Shown piece after piece: positions 35,679 through 45,279 of a DNA stretch of 64,000 nucleotides. The translations under genes and the position numbers were made by a program. Numbering within the stretch: position 1 is the stretch's first letter; each line of letters opens with the position of its first letter. Origin of the DNA: Deltaproteobacteria bacterium HGW-Deltaproteobacteria-13 (GTDB taxonomy: Bacteria > Desulfobacterota > Syntrophia > Syntrophales > Smithellaceae); NCBI GenBank assembly GCA_002840555.1, contig PHBJ01000012.1:159657-223656 (forward strand). Reading direction: 5' to 3'. A model generated the notes under the pieces. The model saw nothing but the letters and a program-made list of their open reading frames with translations, was not told the origin of the DNA and made no database searches.

Positions 35679-37577
35679 TCACCGGCAATCGCCATTGTTT
35701 TGAGCTATTTCTAATACTTTGCAATTCCCCAGTTCACAAGCTTTTTGCGCGTCCCGGCAGCCAGGTTCCTTATTGCCCAGATCTAAATAAACAGCGCCCC
35801 TGTTATTGTATGCTTCGGCGTAATCCGGTTTCAGATGGATGGCTTCGCTATAGTCGGTGATGGCCGTCTGATACCGGCCGAGCTTGGAATTAACCACTCC
35901 TCTGTTATAGTAAGCACGGATATAATCCGGTTTTATGCGGATGGTTTCATCATAGTCTTGAGCGGCTTTTTGATACTGGCCGGATTCAAAATAAGTGGTT
36001 CCTCTGTTGTAGTAAGCGTCGGCATAATCCGGTTGCAGACGGATAGCCTGAGTATAGTCTTCGATGGCGCGTTCTTTCCGGCCAAGACCGGAATATGCCG
36101 TGCCTCTGTTGCTGTAGGCATTGGCATAATCGGGCTTCAGGAGGATGGCCTTATTATAGTTGTCGATAGCCAACGGATACTGACCGAGTTTGGTATAAGC
36201 ATTTCCGAGAAGATCGTAGGGTGTGGCGGAATTCGGTTTTATAAGAACAGCCTTTTTATAATGATCAATCGCTTCCTCGTTTTTCCCATCGGCCAACAAA
36301 GCGGCGGCGAGATTGCCATGCGCCAGGTAATTGTTTTCTGTTACTTGCAAAGCGTGATGGAATACCATGACACTGTTTTTCCAGTAACCGCATTGTTTCC
36401 ATGTTAAGCCTGACATGATGATAAGTAAAACCATTGTCGCCGGGAATAATATTTTTTTACGTGTTGCTTCATTTTGAATAAGAGATGGAATGCCCCATGC
36501 CAGCATCATGGCGATGCCGATGGAGGGTAGATAAGTATGACGATCAGCCATTGCCTGTGCGCCGGTCTGTATCAGGCCAATTAAAGGAATCATGGTTCCC
36601 ATGTACCAAAACCAGCCGACGAATAAGAAAGGCAGTTTCCTTACGTAATCAATAACAACAAGAGTAATGACGATAAGAATCATGCCGGAAATAAAAACTT
36701 TCCATGAAGGTATGAAAGAAGCATAGGGATAAAACACGGCAAGATTAATCGGATAAAATAGTTCTCCCAGATAAGCTGCATAAGAAATAATGATGTTGGT
36801 GAAACGTGAAATAAGAGGCAGCTCTTTCATAGAGACAATCATGCCGCCTTTATTTTGCGTCCAGAAAATAAGAACGCTCGCGGCGATAGCAAGACAGATA
36901 AAAGGAATCTTTTCCCATAAAAGTTTTTTCGCTGAAATAAAACCCTTACCCTGCACATCCGATGCTTTCTGCCAGCGCTTGAGCGGCCAGTAATCAAGAA
37001 GCATCAGAACAAAGGGCAGAGTGACCATCATTTGTTTGGACATCAGAGCCAGAGCGAATAATGTCAGACATAGAAGATATCGGAACGGTTTTGAATTCTC
37101 AGTGTAGAAAGCATAAGCGTAGAGACTGGCCATTCCGAAAAACATACATAAGACATCTTTGCGTTCCGCGGCCCAGGCGACTGATTCCACCCGCAATGGA
37201 TGGAGGGCGAAAAAAGCGGCGGCAAAAGCGGAAGGCCAGAGGCTATTCGTTGTTTTATTTAAAAAGAGGAACAAAAAAACAGCAGCGCCTATATGCAGGA
37301 TCAGGCTGACAAGATGATGGCCGGAAGCATTTGCTCCGAATAAGCTCCAATCCAGCATATGGGATAACCATGTGAGGGGATGCCAATAACTGAAATGCGT
37401 CGTTGTGAATGCCCACTTAACGCTTTCAGAATTAATTCCGGACTGAATATGAAGATTCTCAGTAATATACTGATCGTCATCACAATTGATAAAGCCATTG
37501 TTTAAAATTCGTTCATAGGTTACAAAAGACGCACCGATCAAAAATATAACTATAAGATAAATATATTTTTTCTTCAT
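35679..37577 (-). CDS. TMTC-like membrane protein with C-terminal TPRs (1)
   Basis: This 632-residue protein has about ten N-terminal membrane segments (residues 1-400) and then TPR repeats to the end, with repeated units such as LKPDYANAYSNRGTAY. The periplasmic loop after helix 1 has FINCDDDQYITEN, where a DD pair is the expected GT-C glycosyltransferase active site. Next come FFALHPLRVESVAWAAERKDVL and KQMMVTLPFVLMLLDYWPLKRW (partial), both typical of TMTC-like proteins. It probably transfers a lipid-linked sugar to a periplasmic target. It ends the minus-strand unit phaC-like, TPR 2, TPR 1. The target is unknown. Confidence 0.8.
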   Translation of the reverse strand: MKKKYIYLIVIFLIGASFVTYERILNNGFINCDDDQYITENLHIQSGINSESVKWAFTTTHFSYWHPLTWLSHMLDWSLFGANASGHHLVSLILHIGAAVFLFLFLNKTTNSLWPSAFAAAFFALHPLRVESVAWAAERKDVLCMFFGMASLYAYAFYTENSKPFRYLLCLTLFALALMSKQMMVTLPFVLMLLDYWPLKRWQKASDVQGKGFISAKKLLWEKIPFICLAIAASVLIFWTQNKGGMIVSMKELPLISRFTNIIISYAAYLGELFYPINLAVFYPYASFIPSWKVFISGMILIVITLVVIDYVRKLPFLFVGWFWYMGTMIPLIGLIQTGAQAMADRHTYLPSIGIAMMLAWGIPSLIQNEATRKKILFPATMVLLIIMSGLTWKQCGYWKNSVMVFHHALQVTENNYLAHGNLAAALLADGKNEEAIDHYKKAVLIKPNSATPYDLLGNAYTKLGQYPLAIDNYNKAILLKPDYANAYSNRGTAYSGLGRKERAIEDYTQAIRLQPDYADAYYNRGTTYFESGQYQKAAQDYDETIRIKPDYIRAYYNRGVVNSKLGRYQTAITDYSEAIHLKPDYAEAYNNRGAVYLDLGNKEPGCRDAQKACELGNCKVLEIAQNNGDCR

Positions 37578-37668
37578 GAATAGAAAACAGCCACATAATA
37601 ATTAAAATAAGTAACCGGTATTTACTGTGCCCGATTAATTCGTGTGCCTGAATCGGGATCAACATGAA

Positions 37669-39660
37669 TCAATTGCAATATCCCCTGGCTTTAGCCCATT
37701 CTAATGTTTTGCCTGCTCCCAATGTGCATGCTTTTTGCGCATCAGAACAGCCCTGGTTTTTGTTGCCGAGATTTAGATAAACAGTTGCCCGGTTGCTGTA
37801 AGCATTTGTATAATTTTTTTTCAGGCTGATAGCTTTATCGAAATCCTTGATGGCCATTTGATACTGACCGAAGACAGCATAAACAAACCCCCGGTTGTTG
37901 TAGGCTTTGAAATCGACAGGATCCAGGCGGATGGCTTCACTAAAATCATTGATGGCAAGTTGATGCCGGCCGATTGCCGTGTATTCAGCGCCTCTTCTGT
38001 TGTAGGAATCGGCATAATCCGGTTTGAGACGGATGGCTTCACTGAAGTCTTCTATGGCACGTTGGTGCTGGCCGATTGCCGCGTAAGACTTTCCCCTGTA
38101 GTTGTAGGAATCGGCATAATCCGGTTTCAGGCTGATGGCCTGATTGAAATCATCTATGGCCAGCTTCTGCTGTTCGAGTTTAGCGTAAAGAACCCCTCTG
38201 AAATTGTAGGAACCGGCATAGTCCGTCCTCATGCGGATGGCCTTGTTAAAATCATCAAGCGCAAGTTGATACCGACCGAGCTGGGCATAAGCAGATCCTC
38301 TGTTATCGTAGAGGAGGATTTGATCAGGCATGATCGCAATGGCCTTATTATAATGATAGATAGCTTTTTCATTTTTCCCTTCATTAAATAGGGCAACACC
38401 TAAATTGCCGTGCGCAATATAATTGTCTTTTGTTACCTGCAAAGCATGTCCAAAAAGAGCAATATTGTTTTTCCAATAACCGGATTGTTGCCATGTTAGA
38501 ACAGCCAATACAGCCAGAACGGTTATTCCCGCGGGGAATAAAATCTTTTTGAGCGTGTTTTCATGCCGAAACAAAAGAGGAACGCCCCAGGCCAGCATGA
38601 CGGCAATGCCTATAGAGGGCAGATAATGATAACGGTCAGCCATCGAAAAGTCTCCTGTCTGAAGAATCCCGATGACCGGAAGAATCGTTATGGCGTACCA
38701 TAGCCATCCGACAAAGAGATACGGCAAACGTCTGACCATTACAATGATGGCAATACTAATAACAATAATCAGAAGAGTGAATCCCAGTACCTGCCCGAGC
38801 GGAAGCTTATCTGAGAAAGGATAAAAAACAGCCAGATCATGAGGCCAGAATGTTTTCTCCAGATAAGTTATAAAAGAAACAGGAGCATTGGCCAGCCGGG
38901 AACCCGGGGAAAAATGTTTTGCTGACGGGTTGGATTGAGTATAAATAGTGACTATGGAGAAAATTGCTGACAAAAAGAAAAGAGGAATTTTTTCCTTCAA
39001 CTGCCAAAATATCCAATTGTTTTTTTTCGATTCAAAACGTTTAAGCGGCCAGTAATCCAGAAGAATCATTATCACCGGCAGAGTAACAACCATAGGCTTG
39101 CTCATCAGAGCGCAGGCAAAGCCAAATACAACAAGCAGATATCTTCTAAAAACCGGTTTCTCCGTAAAATAGACATAAAGGCACAACGTCATCATCCAGA
39201 AAAAAGCGCTTAAAACGTCTTTGCGTTCAGCGATCCACGCAACTGATTCCACGTGAAGCGGATGAAGCGCAAAAAGCGCCGCCACAAAAGCGCTGCGCCA
39301 GATGGATCCGGTCATGCGGTTGAAAAGCCAGAACAGTAATAGCGTACTCAGAATATGCAGTATAAGGTTGGTCACATGGAAACCTGCGGCATTCAGGCCA
39401 TAGAGCTGATAATCGAACATCAATGACAGCCAGATCAAAGGATGCCAGAATTCGCCATAGGTTGTGCTGAACGCCCAACGAAGTCCCTCCAGAGTTATTC
39501 CAGATTGAACATGGCTATTCTGGGTGACATAAACCTCATCATCAATATTGACGAAGTTATATTGATAAACCTGCCCAAAAACTGTGAGTGTCGCTAATGT
39601 CAAAAAGATATAAACGATCAGGATCTGCTTTGATGGATTAATGTTGATCTTATTTGACAT
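37669..39660 (-). CDS. TMTC-like membrane protein with C-terminal TPRs (2)
   Basis: This 663-residue protein is built like its neighbour: about ten membrane segments, then about eight TPR units of the LKPDYADSYNYRGKSY type. The first loop has FVNIDDEVYVTQN. It is much more similar to the protein at 61163-63157 than to the adjacent one, with long shared stretches around FWLFNRMTGSIWRSAFVAAL and LHPLHVESVAWIAERKDVLS. The C-terminus ends in a Cys-containing segment (GCSDAQKACTLG) shared by all four. It is 26 bp downstream of the PHA synthase-like gene, so probably cotranscribed. The glycosyl acceptor is unknown. Confidence 0.8.
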   Translation of the reverse strand: MSNKININPSKQILIVYIFLTLATLTVFGQVYQYNFVNIDDEVYVTQNSHVQSGITLEGLRWAFSTTYGEFWHPLIWLSLMFDYQLYGLNAAGFHVTNLILHILSTLLLFWLFNRMTGSIWRSAFVAALFALHPLHVESVAWIAERKDVLSAFFWMMTLCLYVYFTEKPVFRRYLLVVFGFACALMSKPMVVTLPVIMILLDYWPLKRFESKKNNWIFWQLKEKIPLFFLSAIFSIVTIYTQSNPSAKHFSPGSRLANAPVSFITYLEKTFWPHDLAVFYPFSDKLPLGQVLGFTLLIIVISIAIIVMVRRLPYLFVGWLWYAITILPVIGILQTGDFSMADRYHYLPSIGIAVMLAWGVPLLFRHENTLKKILFPAGITVLAVLAVLTWQQSGYWKNNIALFGHALQVTKDNYIAHGNLGVALFNEGKNEKAIYHYNKAIAIMPDQILLYDNRGSAYAQLGRYQLALDDFNKAIRMRTDYAGSYNFRGVLYAKLEQQKLAIDDFNQAISLKPDYADSYNYRGKSYAAIGQHQRAIEDFSEAIRLKPDYADSYNRRGAEYTAIGRHQLAINDFSEAIRLDPVDFKAYNNRGFVYAVFGQYQMAIKDFDKAISLKKNYTNAYSNRATVYLNLGNKNQGCSDAQKACTLGAGKTLEWAKARGYCN

Positions 39661-39686
39661 TCGGTCTAATACGTTTCTAACAGTAG

Positions 39687-41573
39687 TTAATTATTTTTTG
39701 TCTGAAGCTTCTTGATATTTACAATGTTGCCGGAGGCGTCCGAATCGGCTGAATTTTTTATGTTGAGAACAGCCGGTTTGCCGATCGATGGTTCCTGATA
39801 GAAACCTTCAACCAAATCCAGATATTCGGCAAGCAATTTGCGGCTGACGACAAAGATATGTCCGATGTTTTTTTCAATAACGCGATTAAGCCCGCCGCTT
39901 GTGAATTTGACATTTCCTTTATCCACCTGCCCCCAGGTCTCACCGGCCACGCAGGAACCGGCCGGCGCGATGGGATCTCTGGAACCTTTATAATCGAAAA
40001 TCCTGACTCCCGCCTTTTTCAGGATGGACATGTTAACCGGTTTGCCGTTGAATTTGGGATTGGAGGAAGGAAGGCAGTATTTGCCTTCGTAGATCTGATT
40101 GCCGATGAATACATTCTGAATCCACTGAATGTGAGCGCTGACAGGGAATTTGGTTCCATGGGTCAGCCAGTAAAGAAAGGGCGCCGCATCGGTAATGGAT
40201 TCTTTTGTTTCCGCGCGTCCGTAAAAACCCAGCACAACCGTATGCTGCACGCCGGGCTGTATCTCATTCATGCCAGCTTCAATGACCTGCGGCGGAATAT
40301 TGACCGAGCCGAAAAGTTCTTTCATCAGATCAGGATCGTAATCGCGGCGGATGAGTGAACGGATCGCATGGTGACCGCTGCCTTCATCATCAAATTTCAC
40401 CGGTGAAGCCATCAGGGCGACTTTCTTTATGTCCATCGGAAGGCCCGCGGCCAAACGTTCCTCCGCCCGACGGGCCAGATAAGGCATAATCAGCGTCCCG
40501 CCCATGCAATAGGCCATGATGTATATCTCATCCCGCGGATGTCTCTTTTTGATGATATCCAGGTAAAAATCGGGAATCGTTTTTCCGTAAAAATCCAGCC
40601 CCAGTTCGGTTTCTTCCCAGCCCGGATCACCGTGATCGACCACATAAATGATGTAGCCTTTCTTGAGCAAAGCTTCGATCACGGACTTGCCCGTGGCCAG
40701 ATCGAAAAGTTCCGGTTTGTTGATGAGCGGAGTTGCCATGTATATGATTTTGCCGTTGGGTTTAGCGCCTTGAGGAACGGGATAACAACGCAATCTCACC
40801 CGGTGGTTTAGTGACCCTTCCACAAATTCATAGGCGGAACAGCCGATATTCCCGTGTGTCGCTCTTTCGGAATACTCCTTGATGTCAAACGCGTTGGCTT
40901 CATAAAGATTTTCCATGCGGACACGGTTTTCCGCAAGATATTGCTCAAAGGAGGTTTTCAGCGTTTGGTCGGAATTTGTCTTGGCAAACGGCAGGGGACC
41001 ATCGGCCAATGGTTTTTCCGTGATCAAAACAAGCAGGCATTTTAAGAGCTCCTTCATGGCATTAAGGCGCGAAAGTCCGATATTATTGTATTGATATTCC
41101 AGTTGGGCGAACTCATCCATATAGTTTTTCAAATACTCCCTGCCCTTCGGTGTCGTGCAAATCATCTTTGCTTTTTCCGGGTTGAATTTTCCGTCTTTAA
41201 TGAAAAACCCGGTCAGGGTATAAAGAAGACGGGAGTAGCTTTTGTAGATCCAGCCGTTCATGTCGGCAATGGCGTCGGGATTTCTGGAGGCGCCTACGGA
41301 GAGACGCGCACTGGCTTTGACAGGCCGCAATACCGTATCGAGTATCGCGCTTTGCCATGAAGCGGCAATCGCCCATGGTCCGAAAAGCCACGACTCTTTT
41401 TTGATGATGTCCAGCATTTGCTGATAATTGAACAGATTTCTGACCTGCTGGCCGATCATTTTACTTTTCCAGGGCACGGTTGTCGAAAGATCTTCCAGAT
41501 TATCGGCGGGAGAGAAATCTATCACACTGAGCAGTTCATCCGGTGTAATTCCAGAATTGTTTTCATTGGACAT
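39687..41573 (-). CDS. phaC: PHA synthase-like protein, class I-like
   Basis: This 628-residue alpha/beta hydrolase of the PhaC family has the lipase-type box with Cys nucleophile, IMAYCMGGTLI (about residues 355-365). The Asp is in DYKGSRDPIAP and the His in NIGHIFVVS. The N-terminal ~200 residues (PWKSKMIGQQVRNLFNYQQM) are helical, as in class I synthases. It would polymerise (R)-3-hydroxyacyl-CoA into PHA at granules. It is transcribed away from the class III phaE-phaC pair, 280 bp apart. TTGCGCAA at 41628-41635, upstream, resembles a half-spaced PhaR site. Two synthase types in one locus may differ in chain-length preference. Confidence 0.8.
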   Translation of the reverse strand: MSNENNSGITPDELLSVIDFSPADNLEDLSTTVPWKSKMIGQQVRNLFNYQQMLDIIKKESWLFGPWAIAASWQSAILDTVLRPVKASARLSVGASRNPDAIADMNGWIYKSYSRLLYTLTGFFIKDGKFNPEKAKMICTTPKGREYLKNYMDEFAQLEYQYNNIGLSRLNAMKELLKCLLVLITEKPLADGPLPFAKTNSDQTLKTSFEQYLAENRVRMENLYEANAFDIKEYSERATHGNIGCSAYEFVEGSLNHRVRLRCYPVPQGAKPNGKIIYMATPLINKPELFDLATGKSVIEALLKKGYIIYVVDHGDPGWEETELGLDFYGKTIPDFYLDIIKKRHPRDEIYIMAYCMGGTLIMPYLARRAEERLAAGLPMDIKKVALMASPVKFDDEGSGHHAIRSLIRRDYDPDLMKELFGSVNIPPQVIEAGMNEIQPGVQHTVVLGFYGRAETKESITDAAPFLYWLTHGTKFPVSAHIQWIQNVFIGNQIYEGKYCLPSSNPKFNGKPVNMSILKKAGVRIFDYKGSRDPIAPAGSCVAGETWGQVDKGNVKFTSGGLNRVIEKNIGHIFVVSRKLLAEYLDLVEGFYQEPSIGKPAVLNIKNSADSDASGNIVNIKKLQTKNN

Positions 41574-41865
41574 AAATCAACCTCTTCATAATTTAATTAG
41601 AAAATGTTGTCGATGTTCACAAATTACTTGCGCAATTCCCCCATGCGACGTGCAAATCATATTGACAAATCAGGCCTTCACTATTAAATTATAAAAAAAG
41701 TTCAAAAGAGTTTTGGCCATAAGCCGCTATGAGAGCGCCGTCAACAGGCATCCATACAAATTGTTTCGGTCATCATTAATCTTAAGTGTGAATAATTATT
41801 CTTTTTTTAGTTTTTTAGCATTTAATTGTCGTATTATTCAATAGTTTTTTTATGTGAGGTACGAA
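41574..41865. promoter_or_regulatory. Divergent promoter region of the PHA locus
   Basis: This AT-rich gap separates the minus-strand phaC-like gene from plus-strand phaE. It holds TTGCGCAA (41628-41635). No coding sequence or long repeat is visible. Confidence 0.4.
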
Positions 41866-42777
41866 ATGACTGAGGAAGAAAAACAATTTCAATTCTACGA
41901 ATCCTCTATTTCCCCTTGGCTGCAGGCTGTGACCGATATGTGGCTCAATATGGCCAAAACAATGCCGGCCGAGCCGCCGGCCGTCTTCAATACCCAGCCT
42001 CCCGCGCAGAATCGTTTCGCTCAGCAATTGGATACAAGTCTGAATCTGCTTAAATCTTTTTCCCGGATGATGGAACAGCCGGAATCCGAATCGGCGGCGG
42101 CCAATGCCGTCAGCGCACTGCCGGAAATCTTTATGAAGATTGCCAAATCCGGTTTTGACACGGCGCTGCAAATACAAAACCATTTGCTGGAAAAAGCCGG
42201 CAACATCGGCAAACGAACGGAAGCTTATCGTTTTGAAAATCTGGATCAGGAAGCATTTAAAGCCTTGAATGAAGTTTATGAAAAGGAGATCCGGCAATAC
42301 TTTAAAATTCCGGCGTTGGGGCTTACCCGTTTTTATCAGGAACGTTTGAATGAACTCCTGGACAAACAAAATGTTTTTGAAACAACACTGGCCGAATTTC
42401 TTTCCATCCTGTACTTGCCGATGGAAAAGTCTTTCAAGGTCTTTCAGGAGAAACTTCTGCAGATGGCTGAAGAGGGCAATTTCCCAACGGCGATAAAAGA
42501 AAATTATACGATGTGGCTCAAGATACTGGAAGGCCACTATATGAATCTTTTCAAATCGCCCGATTACACTGAAGCGCTGCATCGGATGCTCAACAATCTG
42601 GAGGATTTTATCAGTGTCAGAAACGAAGCGATTCAGGATTCTCTCAAGATGCTGCCGATTGTCACGCATAAAGACATTGATGATTTATACAGGGAATTCC
42701 ATCTGCTCAAAAAGAGGGTGAAAGAGCTGGAAAGGCGGCAGGGTATTTCCGCCAATACTGTAAAAGTGGAGAAATAG
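41866..42777 (+). CDS. phaE: Class III PHA synthase subunit PhaE
   Basis: This 303-residue protein matches PhaE. The N-terminus is YESSISPWLQAVTDMWLNM, the middle is helical (FMKIAKSGFDTALQIQNHLLEKAG), given here in parts, and PALGLTRFYQERLNELLDKQ lies near residue 150. A C-terminal helix ends KKRVKELERRQG. It forms the active synthase complex with PhaC. ATG 41866 follows GAGG; a GTG four codons earlier is less likely. phaC follows at 58 bp. Confidence 0.85.
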   Translation: MTEEEKQFQFYESSISPWLQAVTDMWLNMAKTMPAEPPAVFNTQPPAQNRFAQQLDTSLNLLKSFSRMMEQPESESAAANAVSALPEIFMKIAKSGFDTALQIQNHLLEKAGNIGKRTEAYRFENLDQEAFKALNEVYEKEIRQYFKIPALGLTRFYQERLNELLDKQNVFETTLAEFLSILYLPMEKSFKVFQEKLLQMAEEGNFPTAIKENYTMWLKILEGHYMNLFKSPDYTEALHRMLNNLEDFISVRNEAIQDSLKMLPIVTHKDIDDLYREFHLLKKRVKELERRQGISANTVKVEK

Positions 42778-42834
42778 CCGCGATGCTTTAATCCGGCGGG
42801 CAATGGTCGGAGATTTTCGAAAGGAAACTTCTTC

Positions 42835-44127
42835 ATGAGTTCGACAAAAATTCCTATAGATCTGATCCTGGAGCGGATGGCTGAAGACGCGGAGCAGGCG
42901 CAGCAGCGCGTTTCCAGGGCGTCCGAGGTTTTACAGGGGCAGCTTAATTGTGAAATCGCCTCGACGCCTTATGAAATTGTGTATGAAGAAGACCGCGTCC
43001 GGGTCAAGCATTATTCCCGTAATGAGAATGCGGAAAATAAGTTGAAAGTGCCGCTCCTGGTAGTTTACGCACTGATTAACCGGGAAACCATGCTTGATTT
43101 GCAGCCGGACAGAAGCGTTGTCAAGACCTTTCTGGAGGAGGGCATTGACCTTTACATGGTGGATTGGGGTTATCCGAAGCGTAAAGATTGTTTTTTAACC
43201 ATTGACGATCACGTCAACGGTTACATGAACAACATCATTGATTTCATCCGCGAAAAGCACAATGTTGAGAAAATCAATCTTATGGGAATATGTATGGGCG
43301 GAAGTTTTTGTGTCATGTATTCGGCGCTGCATCCTGATAAGGTAAAAAATCTGATTACCACCGTTACGCCGTCGAGCTTTGATACGGACAAGGGTCTTTT
43401 GCATGTATGGATGAAAGATATTGACGTGGACCGGATGATTCGGACGTTCGGCAATATTCCCGGCGATCTGATGAACATGGGATTTCTTTTGCTCAATCCC
43501 GCGCGTTTGCTGATAGATAAATATGTCGGTTTTATGGAAAACATGGACAACAAAGCTTTTGTGGAAAACTTTGTAAGAATGGAACGCTGGATTTTTGACA
43601 GTCCCGATGTCCCCGGAGAAACATTCCGCCAGTTTGTGGAAGACTGCTATAAGAAAAATTTGTTGATTCAAAGTAAAATGTTTCTGGACGGCAAAAGAGT
43701 TGATTTGAAAAAACTGACGATGCCTCTTTTGAATTTTTTTGGAGAATATGACCATTTGGTGCCGCCTCAGGCCTGTAATCAGCTAACCGGGGCTGTGGGC
43801 AGCAAGGACGTGGAAGATGTCTCTCTGGAAACAGGGCATATCGGCATTTACGTCAGTTCCAGATTTCAGAAAATGTTTGCTCCGAAAATTGTCCGGTGGT
43901 TGAAAGATCGTGACAGGGAAGACCTTATCGCGCCAACGCCTGCACACGCGCAACGTGTTGGCAAACGGCAGATTCCGAAAAATCAAAGAAACGCATTGGC
44001 GAGTATGAAAAAGTCTGCCGGAGCGGCTGCATCTGAAAAGAAATTGCCGGGCATGGCGCCAACCGGTAAAACGGACAGGATTGAAAAAAACAGATTATTG
44101 CTCATCAAGAAATCGTTGAAGACATAG
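42835..44127 (+). CDS. phaC: Class III PHA synthase PhaC
   Basis: This 430-residue synthase has nucleophile Cys153 in NLMGICMGGSFC. The Asp is in NFFGEYDHLVPPQ and the His in LETGHIGIYVS. It polymerises (R)-3-hydroxyacyl-CoA together with PhaE. Class III PhaC is usually about 355 residues; here a basic Lys/Ala-rich tail of about 65 residues follows (VGKRQIPKNQRNALASMKK in part), which may contact DNA, phasins or polyphosphate. AAGGAAAC precedes the start. It is followed 15 bp later by the GAF gene. Confidence 0.92.
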   Translation: MSSTKIPIDLILERMAEDAEQAQQRVSRASEVLQGQLNCEIASTPYEIVYEEDRVRVKHYSRNENAENKLKVPLLVVYALINRETMLDLQPDRSVVKTFLEEGIDLYMVDWGYPKRKDCFLTIDDHVNGYMNNIIDFIREKHNVEKINLMGICMGGSFCVMYSALHPDKVKNLITTVTPSSFDTDKGLLHVWMKDIDVDRMIRTFGNIPGDLMNMGFLLLNPARLLIDKYVGFMENMDNKAFVENFVRMERWIFDSPDVPGETFRQFVEDCYKKNLLIQSKMFLDGKRVDLKKLTMPLLNFFGEYDHLVPPQACNQLTGAVGSKDVEDVSLETGHIGIYVSSRFQKMFAPKIVRWLKDRDREDLIAPTPAHAQRVGKRQIPKNQRNALASMKKSAGAAASEKKLPGMAPTGKTDRIEKNRLLLIKKSLKT

Positions 44128-44142
44128 ATAGGGGAGGGTAGT

Positions 44143-45198
44143 ATGTCAGTTAAAGAAGGATATTTTCGCAGCTTGAGTAAATTGAGCCGGGAACTTGCCG
44201 CGACAGATGATCAGAATGAGATGCTTAATCTGATTGTGTCGGCGGCGGTGGAAACATTGAAGGCCAGGGCGGCTGTTATCTTCTTGAGAGATGAAGATTC
44301 GGAAGATTTTATTAATAACGCCGCGGCTGCCCAGGTGGGACTTTCCGAAAAGTATATCCACGCGGGCGCGGCTCACGCCATCAAAATCAGCCCGCAGTTG
44401 CTCAAAGACGGCTATATGTATTTTCGTGATGCCACAACCGATAAGCGGCTGCTGAATCATAAAGCAAAAAAAGCGGAAGGCATCGGTTCTATTCTTTCCG
44501 TGCCGATTATGGATAAGGGTAGAATGCTGGGCATCCTGAGCCTTTACACCAAAGATATACGTAAATTCACAAAAGATGAAATTGATTTTCTTTCCATTCT
44601 GGCCGAGCATGGGGGCTTTGCCATTGAGAACGCCAATCTCATCCGGAAACTGCGCAATCATTCACAGATATTTCTGAATCTGGCCGCAAGCCTTTCATCA
44701 AGTCTTGATGTGAAAAATATCCTTCAGGCCATGACGAAGGATCTGGTCAAAGCGTTGCAGATAAAAGCCGCTTCGGTCAGATTACTGGATGAAGAAAAAC
44801 GCACGGTGGAAATGGTTGCCAGTTTCGGTCTGAGCGAAAAATATCTCAACAAAGGGCCGGTCGTCGCGGATAAAAATATCGCCCGGGCGCTGAAGGGAGA
44901 AACGATCGCCATCAAAAATGTTTCTGATGATCCGGGAATTCAGTACAAGAAAGAAAAGAAAGAAGAGGGGATTGTCTCCATGCTGTATGTTCCGATTAAA
45001 TCCAAGGATAACATTATCGGCGTGCTCAATGTTTACAGTAGCTGGTCGAGAGAATTTACGGAAGATGAAATCATGCTGGTAACCGCCCTGGCCTATCAGG
45101 GAGGGTTGGCCATTGACAATGCCTGTAAGTATCTGGTGATACAGGACGACATTAAGGATTTAAAGGAGAATATCTGGGGGCATAAAAGCTGGTTCTAG
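44143..45198 (+). CDS. Double GAF-domain protein
   Basis: This 351-residue cytosolic protein has two GAF domains in series, at about residues 20-165 (GIGSILSVPIMDKGRMLGILSLY) and 180-335 (GIVSMLYVPIKSKDNIIGVLNVY), quoted here in part. No output domain (kinase, cyclase, EAL, HTH) follows. It lies between phaC and phaJ on one strand with an AGGGGAGGG ribosome site, so it should be made together with the PHA synthase. A ligand-sensing adaptor that modulates PHA synthesis is possible. The ligand is unknown. Confidence 0.8.
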   Translation: MSVKEGYFRSLSKLSRELAATDDQNEMLNLIVSAAVETLKARAAVIFLRDEDSEDFINNAAAAQVGLSEKYIHAGAAHAIKISPQLLKDGYMYFRDATTDKRLLNHKAKKAEGIGSILSVPIMDKGRMLGILSLYTKDIRKFTKDEIDFLSILAEHGGFAIENANLIRKLRNHSQIFLNLAASLSSSLDVKNILQAMTKDLVKALQIKAASVRLLDEEKRTVEMVASFGLSEKYLNKGPVVADKNIARALKGETIAIKNVSDDPGIQYKKEKKEEGIVSMLYVPIKSKDNIIGVLNVYSSWSREFTEDEIMLVTALAYQGGLAIDNACKYLVIQDDIKDLKENIWGHKSWF

Positions 45199-45279
45199 TC
45201 GCCAGTTGATTTTCATTTAAACACGTGAGCCTGAAATTCAGGTTACATGGCTGCAAGAGGAAAGAGAGGATAAATCACA

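Noticed and set aside
35820..36300. Regular repeats of about 102 bp, at first glance tandem-repeat or CRISPR-like
   Set aside because: They encode TPR units of 34 residues in a long open frame; the same applies at 37.7-38.4, 61.2-61.9 and 63.4-63.9 kb.
41815..42669. 284-codon minus-strand frame opposite phaE
   Set aside because: phaE has family similarity and a ribosome site; the antisense frame is a composition shadow.
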